From: Cercis canadensis
Taxonomy: Eukaryota > Streptophyta > Magnoliopsida > Fabales > Fabaceae
NCBI GenBank assembly: GCA_003255065.1
Contig: QAOA01003577.1
Coordinates: 877,266 to 941,265, forward strand
Length of the DNA stretch: 64,000 nt
Reading direction: 5' to 3'
Below, one piece after another: positions 12,293 through 26,121 of this stretch. The first letter of the stretch is position 1. Each line of letters starts with the position of its first letter. The position numbers and the translations under genes are program-made. The notes beneath the pieces were generated by a model. It saw only the letters and a program-made list of their open reading frames with translations, searched no databases and was not told the DNA's origin.

Positions 12293-12300
12293 GAATATAC
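12293..12300 (+). promoter_or_regulatory. P1BS-type phosphate-response site upstream of VAPYRIN
   Basis: GAATATAC matches the P1BS consensus GNATATNC bound by PHR1-type MYB factors. It lies 337 bp before the VAPYRIN start codon. PHR factors are known to promote mycorrhizal gene expression under low phosphate, so the location is meaningful, but an 8-base degenerate site can occur by chance. A TATA-like TTATTATAG lies near 12447-12455. Confidence 0.5.
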
Positions 12301-12636
12301 ACAACACTGAAAGTGACGTGGAGAAGAAACAGTGAAATTGGTTGCGATCCGTTTAACTTACGCAAGTGTGCTTTTGGGATTCTACCAGATGAGACGCCGA
12401 ATAGAACAAGTCACCATTGTTTTTTACACCACCACTTGGCACCCTCTTATTATAGCCGGCCCTCTTTCACTCCCTCTTGCTTGAAATTATAATACAACCA
12501 CCAAAGCTTCTCCTTCACTTCCTTCGAGCTTCTCTTCTCCTTGATGGCTTTTCCTTCCAAACCCAGCAAGAATCAAGCATAAAGAGAGATAGAGAGAGTG
12601 TGAAACAGCAAAAGATTTGGGCTTTGCAGCAGAAAC

Positions 12637-14235
12637 ATGGACAGGCTCATAAGAGTAGACCCATCGAACATTATCCCAATCAGAGTTGAAGCCGGGCAGA
12701 AATGCCATGGTATAATCACCTTGCGCAATGTTATGTACACCATGCCAGTGGCCTTCAGGCTTCAGCCAATGATCAAGACCCGTTACACAGTGAAGCCTCA
12801 AGCAGGGATTATATCCCCTTTAGCCACAGTAACTATAGAGATCGCGTATCATCTCCCACAGGGCTCTACTCTTCCCCACTGCTTCCCTCACTGCGATGAC
12901 TCCTTCCTCTTGCACAGCGTAGTAGTCCCAGGTGCAGCCATTAAAGAGCCTTCATCAATGTTTGACGCTGTGCCCAGTGACTGGTTCACCACCAGAAAGA
13001 AGCAAGTTTTCATTGACAGTGGCATCAAAATCATGTTCGTGGGATCAACAATTTTGGCTCAATTAATTGCAGATGGGTCTATGGATGAAATCAGGGAAGT
13101 CCTGGAACGTAGTGACCCATCATGGAAAGCTGCAGATTCAATAGACCCACAAGGCCAAACGTTGCTGCACTTGGCTATTGCTCAAAGCAGACCTGATCTT
13201 GTTCAATTACTCCTCGAATTCGAGCCTGAAATAGAGGCTCCAAGCCGTTCTGGGTCAACTCCACTTGAGGTTGCTTCTTCCTCAGGCGAAACCTTAATAG
13301 TTGAGCTTCTATTGGCTCATAAGGCCAGCACAGAACGATCAGAGTCATCAATTTGGGGGCCAATTCACCTTGCAGCCAGAGCAGGACATGTAGAGGTTCT
13401 GAGGCTACTCTTACTCAAAGGGGCTAAAGTGGATGCTCTTACAAAAGATGGCAACACAGCCTTACACCTTGCTGTTGAGGAGCATTCAAGAGACGGCGCT
13501 AGGCTTCTATTAGCAAACGGTGCCAGAACCGATGTTCGAAACACCAGAGAAGGTGACACCCCTTTACACATAGCTGCAGCCATAGGCGAGGAGCACATGG
13601 TCAAGCTATTGCTGCAAAAGGGTGCCAATAAAGATGTGAGAAATGGGTCGGGGAAAACTGCATACGACGTTGCAGCAGAGAACGGCCATACCCGTCTCTT
13701 CGATGCACTTCGATTAGGGGACAATCTGTGCGTGGCGGCGAGAAAAGGGGAACTCAGAACCATTCAGAAGCTGCTCGAGAACGGAGCAGCCATTAATGGG
13801 AGAGACCAACATGGGTGGACGGCACTGCACAGAGCTTCCTTCAAGGGGAGAATAGATGTGGTTCGAGCTCTGCTAGACAAAGGGGTCGATGTGGACGCTA
13901 AAGACGAAGATGGGTACACAGCGTTGCATTGTGCTGCGGAATCAGGAAACGCAGATGTGACAGAGCTTTTGGTGAAGAGGGGAGCAGATGTTGAAGCCAG
14001 AACCAATAAGGGTGTGACACCGCTACAAATAGCAGAGTCGCTGCACTATGCCGGGATCACAAGGATACTCGTTAATGGTGGGGCTAGTAGGGAGAGTTTG
14101 GGTCAGATTCCAGCTATGGATACCATTCCATTTGGGAATAAGATGGAAGCTGGGGGGATAAAGAAGAAGACGACTAGAAACAGAGGGCTTCGGAGTAGCT
14201 TCAATCGAAAATCAGCGCCTTTGGCTGTGCTTTAG
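12637..14235 (+). CDS. VPY: VAPYRIN: MSP-domain ankyrin-repeat protein for root endosymbiosis
   Basis: A single-exon ORF of 532 residues. Residues 1 to about 125 form a VAP/major sperm protein domain ([20 protein letters not shown], then the [11 protein letters not shown] core). From about 135 to 500 there are some ten ankyrin repeats with recurrent GxTxLHxAxxxG motifs. The basic tail ends RKSAPLAVL. Length, domain order and both termini agree with remembered Medicago VPY and Petunia PAM1, also about 530-540 aa. Vapyrin is a cytosolic and endomembrane-associated protein needed for arbuscule formation by mycorrhizal fungi and, in legumes, for rhizobial infection threads; it acts in vesicle trafficking with exocyst partners. 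No disrupting change is seen. A related VPY-like paralogue family exists, but the N-terminus here is of the true VPY type. Confidence 0.93.
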   Translation: MDRLIRVDPSNIIPIRVEAGQKCHGIITLRNVMYTMPVAFRLQPMIKTRYTVKPQAGIISPLATVTIEIAYHLPQGSTLPHCFPHCDDSFLLHSVVVPGAAIKEPSSMFDAVPSDWFTTRKKQVFIDSGIKIMFVGSTILAQLIADGSMDEIREVLERSDPSWKAADSIDPQGQTLLHLAIAQSRPDLVQLLLEFEPEIEAPSRSGSTPLEVASSSGETLIVELLLAHKASTERSESSIWGPIHLAARAGHVEVLRLLLLKGAKVDALTKDGNTALHLAVEEHSRDGARLLLANGARTDVRNTREGDTPLHIAAAIGEEHMVKLLLQKGANKDVRNGSGKTAYDVAAENGHTRLFDALRLGDNLCVAARKGELRTIQKLLENGAAINGRDQHGWTALHRASFKGRIDVVRALLDKGVDVDAKDEDGYTALHCAAESGNADVTELLVKRGADVEARTNKGVTPLQIAESLHYAGITRILVNGGASRESLGQIPAMDTIPFGNKMEAGGIKKKTTRNRGLRSSFNRKSAPLAVL

Positions 14236-17200
14236 CTACTCTTGCTGATCCATGATTTGGTATTATCAAAATCGGAAAATTTTTGCCAAAATTAAACAAA
14301 TTCAGATCATTGTTGCCCTTTTTCTTTCTTTCTCCCTGTAATTTTGTATTTATTCAGAATGCTTCTTTCTTCTGTTTATGATACATATTCTTGTTAAACG
14401 TTCATGAACAATGTTCATTGTGACCCAACAAGTAAATTGAATGTAGATGACACATTTTAGGTGGCACAGTTATCACTATTTTTTGTGTTATGTGTCAAAT
14501 CTAATTGTGGGTATTTATTTTTGATTACCTGTTAAGTTGGTCATTTCTCAATTTGTGTGACAGTATTAATGTGACCCACTAATTTAACTAAAATTGTGTT
14601 AGCACCTCACTTAAAATAACAATATATGTTAAAACTTTTTTTTTAATAATTAAATTATGTTAAAGTTGAAAATACACAAAGTATGATATTCCTCTCTATT
14701 TATATATTTTTCATAAACAAATTTATGAAATTTTTTTAAAAGAATTATATTCAAATTTATATATAAAGATTCACAATTTAAAATAAAATTTTAACCATGA
14801 TAAAATTTAAAAATATACATTAATAAATAGATTAAGCTAAGTGAAAAATAATAATATAAAAAACAAGTCAAAAAATTAAAGAGAGTAAATTTCACTCTCT
14901 TCCTCACTCTTCATATTTGCAAGTAGGATTTGCAGGTCCATGAGCCCACTAACCAGTATTTAAATTCACACAGTTCAGCTTAATTCAATTTTTAAATTTT
15001 TTATTACATTGTTAGTGTATGTATATTATTTGATAATATGTCTAAAATTGAAATGATACTATATATATGAAAAAGATTATCATGCATGCTACTTCGTTAT
15101 TTTGCTTTTAAATGTAATCTGTGTACAGTAAGCATGACCATTTCAATATGCTGACAATATATTAAATATTAAGTAACAAACTGTGAAGCAAATAAGTGCA
15201 GGAGTCTTGATTAATATAAAAAATATATAATTTTGTGAAAACTTAATTCTTTGTAAAATCATCTAATGACTCGAGAAGAAGTAGCTGCAAATGGTTTATA
15301 CATACTGAAGACTATCAATGATTAAATATTCAAAATAATATCTCACAGTTTGAGTGCCATAAAAAATCTAATAATGGAAGACGAAGCATGATGGTCCTTC
15401 TTGATTTGCATATGTTTGATCCCCACATTTGAGTTCCTCTTCATCTGAGATCAATCAGTTGTGAAACTGATGTGTATCATCTCCATTTTACCTAGCAAAT
15501 ATATGGAAGGATTTAATTTAGTGTTATATATATTTTAAATAAACTTTTTTCACATTATTATTTTCATAAAACGAAAGCATGAATTATCGAGATCGTTGAC
15601 ATATTATATTTAAATTTTTTAAGGAAAATAATAAATGTAACTTATTTCGTCCTTAAGATAAGTTGATAACCATGCATATTTTATACATTATATTATTATC
15701 TATAGCTAAGTTATAGTTATGTGACAAGGACGAGCTCGGGGTTACTATTTATTCACTTTGCTAGTCCCATTATGATCATATAATAGTGAAAAAGCAAAAT
15801 GGAGGCCACACGCTGGGAGTTTTTTTTATGAAACTTGCCAAGTTTTTTTTCGCTCTCCCTATTCTACCTTCTGAATTTTTTTGAGAATTTTTGGATGTCC
15901 AAAATTATTTTTTCTCAACTTTTCAAAACTTTACACCATTAAAATGATACTATACTCTCAGAATTTCAGGCTTAAATTTTGTGTGTATGATTTTCACATG
16001 GTTAGCAATGATATATGTGTAGTACTCTCTTTAGTGGTGATTGATGCATATTAAATTAATTATTGAACTATACATTACCTATTTCATTGCCTAAAGTGAG
16101 AATAATTGTGTAATAACTAAAACTAAGTTTTCTAGTTTTGGCAATACAAATAATTTTGGAGACATTTTTGCATGTGAATGTGGTATTCTCTTTTTACCAT
16201 TAACAATATATCATTAATCAAAAAATTACAAGCACTAATTTAAATAAAAGTACCATAAATATTTAAATAATTTTTTATTAGTGAGAAGCTATTATTTTTT
16301 TCTGTACGGAGGCAGCTATGTTCTTCTCAATTTATGCACTTAAAATTTCCTTCATATAGGTAAAAAAATGAAAATTTAAAGGTTTTCCCAAGATAAATAC
16401 TTTTTGTTATGCTTATATTTAAAACATTGACTTTTTACACTAATAATTAGTGAAGTTTTAAAGTTTATCTTCAATCTCTAATTCTCTATGACCATTTCTT
16501 TTAATAAGCATTAAATATAAGATAATGTGCCCTTTTCTAATTTTATATTAACTAATTTGAATTAAAATAGATGTTTTAACTTTTAAGTATTTAACGTATT
16601 TGAAACGTTTATATAAAAAAAATTGTACCAAAATTAATTAGTAATGACTTCTAATAAAAGTGATCTAAGTAGAATTAGATTGTCATAATCTATAGAAAGA
16701 ATATCCTTAAGTGATTTGATTTTAGGGCTCCATTGACTTGCAAATTCTCACACATAAACTACGCTTATTATTACTTAAAGTAGAATAATATACAATAAAT
16801 GTAAGACTAAAGATGGATACATGTTATATTGAATGAATATTCCACAATAATTTTATCATCTCAATAACTAAGGTACTAAGATATGAAGTCTGTAATTAAT
16901 TAGTGTCAACATTTACGTAAAGGTTAGGATATTCTTAAGCTTTATCTTTCTTTCACCGTATGCGAATATTCTATGTATTATTTTTCATGTTAAACTCAAA
17001 ATCACCTAAAAGGTTAGTTGACATTACCGATACTTTTTAAAAATTATTTTTTTTATAACACTAGATAGGAATTATTACAAATTTTTGTAGTATTTAAGTT
17101 ACATAGTGATTAGATTATGGTACTAAGGTATAAAAATCCCTAGTTAGACAATACTTCTAATTTCATAAGAATTTTTTAAAAAACAAATTTCTCCAAAATT

Positions 17201-17819
17201 TAGAGGCCTTGCTTGGAAACTTGTTCTCATAAATTTTAAAATGTTCCAAATTGTATAGTTCATAATCAACATAACCAATATAAATTTAGTTAAACCATTA
17301 AATTAGTAAGTGTGACATTTGTCAATATATGGGGCTTTTGATGGTTTATCAAATTGACATGAAGATTTTGTCAAAAAATTGCAAACCTTTGAAATTCAAA
17401 GTTAGAGTTCATCGCATTTTTATGGAGACATAGGACTAAGAGAAAAGACAAACTAGAAGATTCATTTGCACATATCTTTTAAAACTTGTGAAGCTTCATC
17501 TTGGTATCTTTTAAAAAATTTCTTTTGTGAATTTTTATCATTTGAAAGAAGTCTTAATTATTTTAAAAATTAAGATGAAAAAGAAAGTACTAACAAAATT
17601 AAAAATTAACTTTATATAATTATACTTGCACTTTAATTTTAAAAAAAATTATACGTGTACTAATTAATCTAATATAATTCACTATTTAGTCAATATTGTT
17701 ATGTCAATAATGTATTCTTTTTTTTAAAAAAAAAAAAAGAAAATGAATGATATATTCTTAAATTGTCACAAAAATTAAAAATATATCAATCACCACTACT
17801 TATTGGGTCTTTTTTTAAA

Positions 17820-18170
17820 TTTTTATTTATTAAGTTCAAATGAAATGGATTGCATGAAATTATCACTTCTCTATCTTAATTTGATACAATCATGTTCAAT
17901 TGAAAAGAATTGCATAAAATTAATTTGGGCTTTTTTTCAATTTGACACTAATCAAGTGTAATAAATTTGGTTTTTTTTTTAAATTTTTTTTTGTTACTAA
18001 TTAAGTTCAATTGAAATGTAATTATATGAAATTATATTTTTTGTTCTCTCCAATTAATACTAATCAAGTTCAAACAAGACTCAATTCAAGTGTATGAAAT
18101 TAAAATAAGACTTTTTGTTTTTCACTTTCACAATAATTAGATTCAAATGAAATGAAGTTAAATAACACTA
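17820..18170. repeat. Degenerate tandem repeat, period about 60-70 bp
   Basis: A motif like AAGTTCAAnTGAAATG followed by a TGnATGAAATTA block recurs about five times, at roughly 17832, 17892, 18002, 18066 and 18140, with T-rich spacers between. Copies are diverged and lengths vary, so the array is old. A weaker copy occurs near 18430. Confidence 0.5.
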
Positions 18171-21100
18171 CATTATATCACTTTATTAGTGTAGTGTCAT
18201 ATTAATTTGGGTTTTAACTATCATTTAGGTTGACAATTAGAACGTGACAATAATTTTTAGAACAAGATGGTTATCATACATTATTTTTGGAGGTAAGACT
18301 ATTTTACAAGTAGAAGAAAAGTAACTAATAAGAATTTCTGTTTTGCATCATGAAAAAAATTATTGAAACTATTCCCATTAGTCATACATTTTTAGAGATT
18401 GAATATTTTTTAATTCAACACTTAATATAGTTCAACTAAAACTAAGTGCATAAAATTGAATTAGAGAGTTTTCAAATTTATGAAATTGAGTTAGAAATTT
18501 TTTAGTTTTTTTAACTATGAGGCTGATTTATAATAAGTAAAAATTTTGTTGTAAAAAACTATATTAAATATTCTGATGCTTATAGCAGGTTGAGTAAATG
18601 TATGGGCCCCACTATTGACACACTTGTTACAATTTAAGTGACCCACATAAGATGAGGTTGTTTAACCCTATTTTTGTATGGGGTCAGTTAAAGTCCCCCC
18701 ACAATTATTGGATCAAACTTTTTCTTTTACCCTTCTCTCTGGATGTTGAAGTGATGATACTAATACTACTGTGCTTCGAAATCTAACATGAGGAAGATGT
18801 ATTACACTCCTGTGTGCATAAATTGAATGAATTCAGAAGTATGAGTTTTTCTATATTTTCTTTGCATAATCGTCTTCACTCTTCATGCAAACTATGGAAA
18901 GTTGGAAACGGTATTTCCAAACACTTGATGCTCACCACAAGTAGTTTTAACTTTAACTCTACCCTGTAGTATCAAGATTTGCTTGCTAATGAATTTTTTT
19001 TTATTTTTTAGAAATAGAATATGTTTTATTACATTACAAATTTAAATATATGTACAATCAAGCAAACACTACACTAAGTTGCCACTATGACCAAAAAACA
19101 AAAAAGTTGCCAACATGCTGCTCTATCCCCAACCTTTCTCATTTCATGATCATTTGACTTATTATTTTGTGACTTATTTATTCCAAAGATACGTGGACAC
19201 TAGTGAATAACATTTCTATCTCTTTTATTTTTCAAGAACTTTTCAATGATCAAATTTAAAAAAAAAAAGTTTTTTTTTCAGTTATGTGTAAACTCAAAAA
19301 AAGATCATGGGGACATTGAAATTGCACAAAAAAAGAGTGCAATGCAATTAACCTAAGTTTAAAAGCAAATCTCTGTTTTTTTTTTGTCCAATAAAAAAAA
19401 AAGCAAATATGTTTTATAAAAATGTTTGTAAAATCAATTGGAGCGCCCGAGTTAAAATCAGCATCACTTTAGTTTAGTATCACACAGGCCATTAGCAGCG
19501 ATATCGGGTTGGGCCTCTCGTAGACTTTTGTAGAATTCCAAATTAAGGTCCACATGCCGTGGCTTACCTGATTGATCCAAAACGGGTATTACCTTTAAAA
19601 GACTAATTAATGGTTTTTAAGCCACAATTCGAGCAAAAAAATAATTTCACGGTGATGTAAGGCTTAATACTAGTATAGTATAGTACGTATAAAAAAAACT
19701 TACCAGTATAGTACGTGCATTTTCCAGTTGTCTTATAAAAAATGTTATTAAATTCATACTATTATATATATTATGAATCTTAATTTAATTTCATTTCATA
19801 ATTTTAATTACAATCACTCAATTTTTTTTAAAATAAGTCAAATTTAATTAAAATCCAAAATATTAAAGTCTTATTTTTTTACTTTTGTCGCCAAGCAGCT
19901 AAGAAAAGTCATCTCTTATCTTATTATATGGGAACGAAGAAAAGAGTGGGTCAAACTTTTGGTTGGCGGAATAAGAGACGGCTTGCAAAGAAAACAAGAT
20001 GTTTACTTGAAGTCGACTTGTATAGTAGTAATATGTAACAATCAATGGTTGGTATATATGTTGAGCTAGGCACCATAGTGATGTAGATGATCACCATTGA
20101 CCAACCACGCAAGTTTTATTCAAGCTGGGTTGGTGACTTTAGGTACTATAACTACTAACTAATAAAAGATGGTGTATGTGCAACTGGTCTAGACCTAATC
20201 AGCACCATCAACCTTTTTTTGTTTTTTCTTAACTTCAAGTTCCAAATAAACCCAACCATGCACGCAATGTCGTTCCAGGTAGATGGGCCTTCCACTTTGA
20301 CTCAAATGTTATCAAAACTATACATTAATAATGTCATTTGAAAAAACTTCATTTTTGTGATGTAGGATGAAAATTATGTTTTATTATTCTTTTGGGGAAA
20401 AAATGTCATAATATTTTGAGTCAAAGGGAAATAGGGGAAAAAGATAACTACATCATATAAGCAAGACAAAGCAGCGAAAGTTTTTTAAAATAAATATATT
20501 GATGTTTGGATATATTACACTATTTTAGGGTTTTCTTCTCATTTATTAATATGAAAATCACCTTTCTTGTCGATAAATTTTATTTTATTTTTTTGCCATG
20601 CTTGTCGATAATTAATCACTTGTCATTGTGATTCAAAAAAAAAATGTATATTAGATAAATAAGCAATGCTATCTATTTTTTAATTTTTTTTATTAAAACA
20701 AAAAATTTTGTCATATATAACCTAAGAGTCTTGTTTAAATTTTTTGTGAATCATTTTCTAAAAAATATTAATTATTCTCCCTATTACTTAAGGAAAAACA
20801 TATATATATGATCATTGATATATATTAATAGTGTGATTTTATCATACTAAAAAGGTATATGATACTTTTTTAACGTGATAGCATAATAATTATTGATATG
20901 AAAATATTTAATATTGATCTTTTATTTTTTATGAAAAAAATTAATTACTTTTTATATCAACGATTGATGCAATCACATAAAAAATGTATCATATATCTCT
21001 TTGATACTTGAGAAATGTCTATATTAATATAGATAATAATCTTATTTAAATACTTTTCTAAATTCAAAAAGATAATTACTAAAATGAAAAATTAAGGAAT

Positions 21101-21429
21101 ATTTCTTTTAAAAAATATATGATAGAAATATTTTATTTTATTTTTTATATGTATAATATAAATATTTTAAGAAAAAATTTGAATTTTTTTTATATTTATA
21201 TAATATATCATACTATGAAAATAATCAATATATGAATAATATGTGTATAAATTAATTATTTTTAAATTTATTTAAAAAATAAAATAAAATATATTTATAT
21301 CTAATAAAATATAAAAATTATATATATTTATTAACATAATCATAGAATCCCGTATTTTAAATGAACATCATATTCACATGAGTGTTTTGGTAATGTTCAG
21401 TTTTCATTTCTATTTTTAAAATAAATGTT

Positions 21430-21900
21430 TCGTAATTCTCCCTTCTGGATTCCCAAAGAAACACCCAGTAACAGAGGCGTGAAGGCTCGGGAATTCCTTC
21501 GACCCTCGCATACTCTCGCAGTGCATCACAGACTCGGCTCTTTTGTTCTGGGTACGATACCTGCAACTGCGCGTGTTCAGCACTCTCGAAGGAACGATGG
21601 TCAGTCATCTCTGACCTGCAAACTCAACGATCAAACTGCTGCTGTACCACCGACAGTTATCGTGGTACCCACCCTTTCAGTTTTTTTTTTTTTTTTTTTT
21701 TTNTTTTTTTTTTTTTTTGCCCTTTCTGAGTCCACACATAGAGAATTTACTTCAATTACTTAAACCCAGATGTATCTAGCAACTTTGTCGGCACACATTC
21801 ATTTCTCACTCGGAAGTCTTACGCCTCACCGACGCAACGGCTAAGTTCGGAGTTCCATCCCACATGCTCTGTAATGGTTACGGATATGTTCTGTCACCTC
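21430..21900. other. GC-rich island of unknown origin around a long poly(T)
   Basis: Two segments of about 50% GC (21430-21680 and 21720-21900) stand out in otherwise very AT-rich DNA. They are separated by a T-run of about 39 bases containing one N. The first holds short overlapping ORFs on both strands and a perfect 7-bp hairpin (GTACCAC / GTGGTAC, 21644-21668). Read on the minus strand, the second ends in poly(A), as a retroposed transcript would. I recognise no gene. Confidence 0.4.
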
Positions 21901-24900
21901 ACACTAATACAGTTAAAATGGCTTAAATTTAGTTTAATTTACTTAAATTTTCTTTTTCAAGACTTAGATAGCGTCACTCTTAAATAGTATGACATATACT
22001 CATATTGCATAATATTGTGTACAAAACCAAAAAAAAAATGTGTAAAACAACTAATAAGCATTTCTCCTCCAACCTACAAAGTAAATTACGATATTCTCCA
22101 TGCTCTAATTTCATTATTTTTGAGAATATTAGGTTTCACCATTTGTTGTTAGTGTGATTAAGCAGGTTAATCTGAATCTATAAAGTGTAAATTTAAGTGA
22201 GCCAGAATTAAAAAAAAATAATGAGTACAAGTTGGTATGTCTAACATTTCCCATAATATCAAAAAGAAAAAAAAAAAAACATTATTCATGACCTCTTTCC
22301 TACTTGTCTTCTTCTTAATTATTCCTCCAACCCAAATGGAACAAATTATGTATGTAAATTTCAGCGGGTATTATAACTAATGTGCATATTAATTACATTA
22401 ATTCCACTTGCATGCATAATTGCATATTGTAGCATGAACCATACTAGAGAAATGAAGGTTTGATAGTTGACTTTCTCAAATTATTTTTTAAAATCTTAAA
22501 TAGAGCTATAAAAAGAAGGGAGAGTCAGAGCAAGAATGTGCATGGAATTACACTGAAATTCTTAAACAAATAAATAAAGAAAGTGAGTCATTATTTTTAC
22601 ACATTATTTTTTTAATGTTACATATTATTTAATGTCTTACATTATTCTCAATTAATATAAATTTTTTTATATTAAATAAGAGTTTTTACAATTGATTAAA
22701 ATATTTTTATATTAAATAAAGATAAATTAATTTATATTATATTTAGACATTAAATAAAATATAATAATAATAAAATCAATTATAAAAATAACAACTTCCT
22801 AAAAGAAACCGACTTAAGTTTGACTATCCTTATACTAAATTTTAGTTAAAGCTGGAGTTGAGAAGTAGAAGCAAGTAGCAATATCCCAATTACAAATACA
22901 CAGTCAACTCTGTCTGGGTTTACAGTTGAGACAATAGGCTAATGCTAATTAGGTGTTATTGCTTTGAGTCAACTATATATATTCTCCCACTCTCAAGCTC
23001 AATTATAATTTTATCCTCTTACTCCCTTGCACGCAGTACGCACGTTAAAAAAAAAAAAAGCTATAAATTAACAATTTTTCTCCCTGAGAGTTTGCAAATT
23101 CAATTGCTACGCGTTTCTAGCTTCCAGCTTCCTTTTTCTTTTAATCAAAAAGATGTACAACTCACCTATGTATAGTGGTTGAAGCATGCACCGACGCATC
23201 CAAATACAAAAACATCTAAATCTAAAGCTACTTTATTTTGCCAGCTAACATAGGACACACATGGATTAATTGGAAACAACATTGCTACAAATGAACAAGA
23301 AAAGCTAGGAAACACAAAACACTTGGTCAATTCATTGACTTTTTAAAGTGTAAGAGTAAAAGGATAGATAAGCTTAAAACACCAGATTCTAAGCTTCCTA
23401 ATTCACAAAACAAAACGACTCGTCTTGAACCAAAATTAAGAAATGTCCCATAACATGAATTGAGTCATATGCAGAAGATTATGGAGGTGCCTTTGATATT
23501 ACAATCATCAAGCATATATAATTGATCGACCAATTAAGCAGATTGATTAATATATAGATGAATATGCTAATATTAATCCTTCACAAAGAGTGAAACAGCA
23601 TAAATTAATACAAATGATACGCTAAGCACAGCAATTTTTTAAAGCTAAATGAAGATTACGACGGACTAATTGGATTGCTGGGATTTGTCTGCTGCCGAAT
23701 GGTCAAGAACAGGCAACCATGAAATATTATGTGATTAACAAATTAATATCACGTTAAACATAGATACCATTTTGGACACATGATAGTAAACATATATATC
23801 AAATTGAATGGTACGTATTTGAAAGTCCTTCCCTACAATTTAAGAACGAAACTGACAATCTTCAATTGGAGGGAAGGCCTTTGAGATATGTTAAATAAGT
23901 TAAGCCTATTTAAAAATCTTAAATTATATAAAGGAATGTTAAAAAAGAAAGAAAAAAAATATGTTTGCTACACGCTGGCATTTTCTGAGGGGTAAAATAC
24001 GTGCAGACAAATTGAATTAAGTCAGAGGCACTGACTATACTTGCTTATTCCATTCTAGATGGTCAAAAAATGGTAACAATGTGATATATACCGCTAGCCA
24101 TAATAGACTTAAGTTCAAATGTTAACAATATATATATATATATACCATTTTGTTGGTATGCGTGATATAGTTAATTAGTATTAATTATAAAGAACATAAT
24201 TAATTTCTAGCCTTTGGATTAATCTTGTCGTTGCCTTTGGCTTGCCAACAAAGGGTGGAATTATAGTATCATAATCACGACAATCATAAGACATTAGGAA
24301 GGCCTTTGAGGTAGGTAGATAGAAAGGTAACTCTAAGCCATGCCTTTCAGAAATTGGGACATAAATTAAAAAGAAAGAGGGGAAAGAGGTAGAGAGAGAT
24401 AGAATCGAATTTCTCAATAAAGGTTTGCATTTTTTTTTATTTTCTTTTTAGGATTATACTAATACTAGAAAGAATATGCAAGAGCAAGAGATAATAATTT
24501 ATTAAACATAGCTTTATTTCTTCGTCTTAATTAGACAGTGTGATAATTTTCTTTGTTTTCCTTTTAAGATTTTATTTTTCATCTTTGGATTTAAATAATA
24601 TTTACTTTTTCTTTTAAGTTTACTATTCCAATTTCAGCAAATTTACTTGATGAAAAATAACACTTCTATTAATAACTTTTTTAGATTTTAAAATTTATTT
24701 ATATATTAAGATTTAACAAAATTTTAAGATGATAAAAATCAAACCAGTCCCCTAAACCCCCAAAAATTATACTATTATCGAAAAATATATATAATTTCCA
24801 CATATTCAGATAAATCAACTGAAGTAAGGTATCAACTAAAAGCTAAGGGAAGAAATCAAGAAAGTCAAGGTCATGTTGATCAATTGCCTGTATTGAGGTC

Positions 24901-25899
24901 TTAAATTTGAAGGAGCACTTTAATATTACACGATCATATGCTATTTAGTAATAAGATAAAAATCTATATATAGTTTCAAAAACTTGAGCAAAAGCGATAA
25001 TTCATGAACATATATTTATATTCTAGAAAAGTTTTAAACATGTCAATAAATTCTTAAATCAACATATATCAAAACAATTTTCTTAAATGAATTCTTAATT
25101 AATTTTTTTTCCATCAATATTTAATCATCTATGTAAGTGGATGAACAATAACATAAAAGCACAAATCATCTTACGCTAACAAATAATTTATATATTGTAA
25201 AATTTCAAAATATGCATGCAATTTGCAAACGTTTTCTTTGATTTTTAAAAGATTATTTCAAAACTTGATACATTTTTTATATCAGAATTGCATTCAAACG
25301 CAGCCTCAAAGAGGGGAAAAGTCTGTGATTCTATGTTTACAAGAAGGGGAAAATAAAATTAAAAAAAAGAGGAAATTTCATTGTCATCAGTTCATCAGCA
25401 TTGAATTTTCAGAGTCCTGGAAGTAGAGCAGAAGGTTGTGTCTATTTTCACCTACTCCCGCTACAAAGCCGCCGTCTTTCTTACATCAATTAAAGGATAA
25501 TATGGGGTTTTTCCATCTTGATTAAAATAAATAATTTACGAAAATGCAAAATCCCCGATCATCGTGCAAACTAGTGGGCCACCACTAACTTCTTACCAAC
25601 TCTCGACCACCAACCTTCGCTGTGACTTCCTAAACACTGAGCTTCANGTAGCTCGATGGAGACCAGAGAGGAATCTAAAGCAGTGTAAAACTGAGAGCAG
25701 TGTGCGAGCTAGCGAGATTGGGTGCGGCTGAGAGTGAAAGAGCGATCGATCTGAGCTTAAGGCCTCTGTATTGGGGTAACTTAGCAGAGCCCTATGGGAT
25801 GAGAGAAGAAATTGAAGAGGTGTAGTGATGGGAGAAGAAATTGATCGAAGGAAGAAGAAACCACCCAATTGTTTATAATTACAAAATTGCCATTAATGA

Positions 25900-26121
25900 A
25901 AACAAGTTGTTCTCCGGTCATTGAGTTGTTTTGAGAACAAAAGAGTTGTTTTGAGAACAAAAACACCTCCCACCTGTTCTGGTTTTCTTGTTTTTAAAAC
26001 AAGATTTTGAGAATTGTTTTTAAAACAATGAAACAAAAACAGCTAAAACCAAACAAGTTTTTTTGTTTTTTTTTTTTAAAAAACAGAAAACAGTTTTTAA
26101 AAACTGATTTCAAACAGGCCC
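25900..26121. mobile_element. Possible end of a PIF/Harbinger-like DNA transposon
   Basis: The segment ends AAACAGGCCC followed by TAA at 26122-26124. Read inward it starts GGGCCTGTTTG, a terminus common in plant Tourist/PIF-Harbinger elements, which duplicate a TAA/TTA target. It contains many short A-tract palindromes and a perfect 20-bp tandem duplication (25923-25942 and 25943-25962). I could not find the opposite terminus, so extent and family are uncertain. Confidence 0.35.

Noticed and set aside
13365-14006. Two minus-strand ORFs over VAPYRIN
   Set aside because: They are shadows of the ankyrin-repeat coding strand.
21820-21880. 5S rRNA-like block on the minus strand
   Set aside because: Only a GAACTCCG core and scattered bases agree. 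The rest of a 120-nt 5S gene, including its termini, is absent.
24181-24417. 78-codon minus-strand ORF
   Set aside because: It has no motif, neighbour or splice signal that supports a gene.
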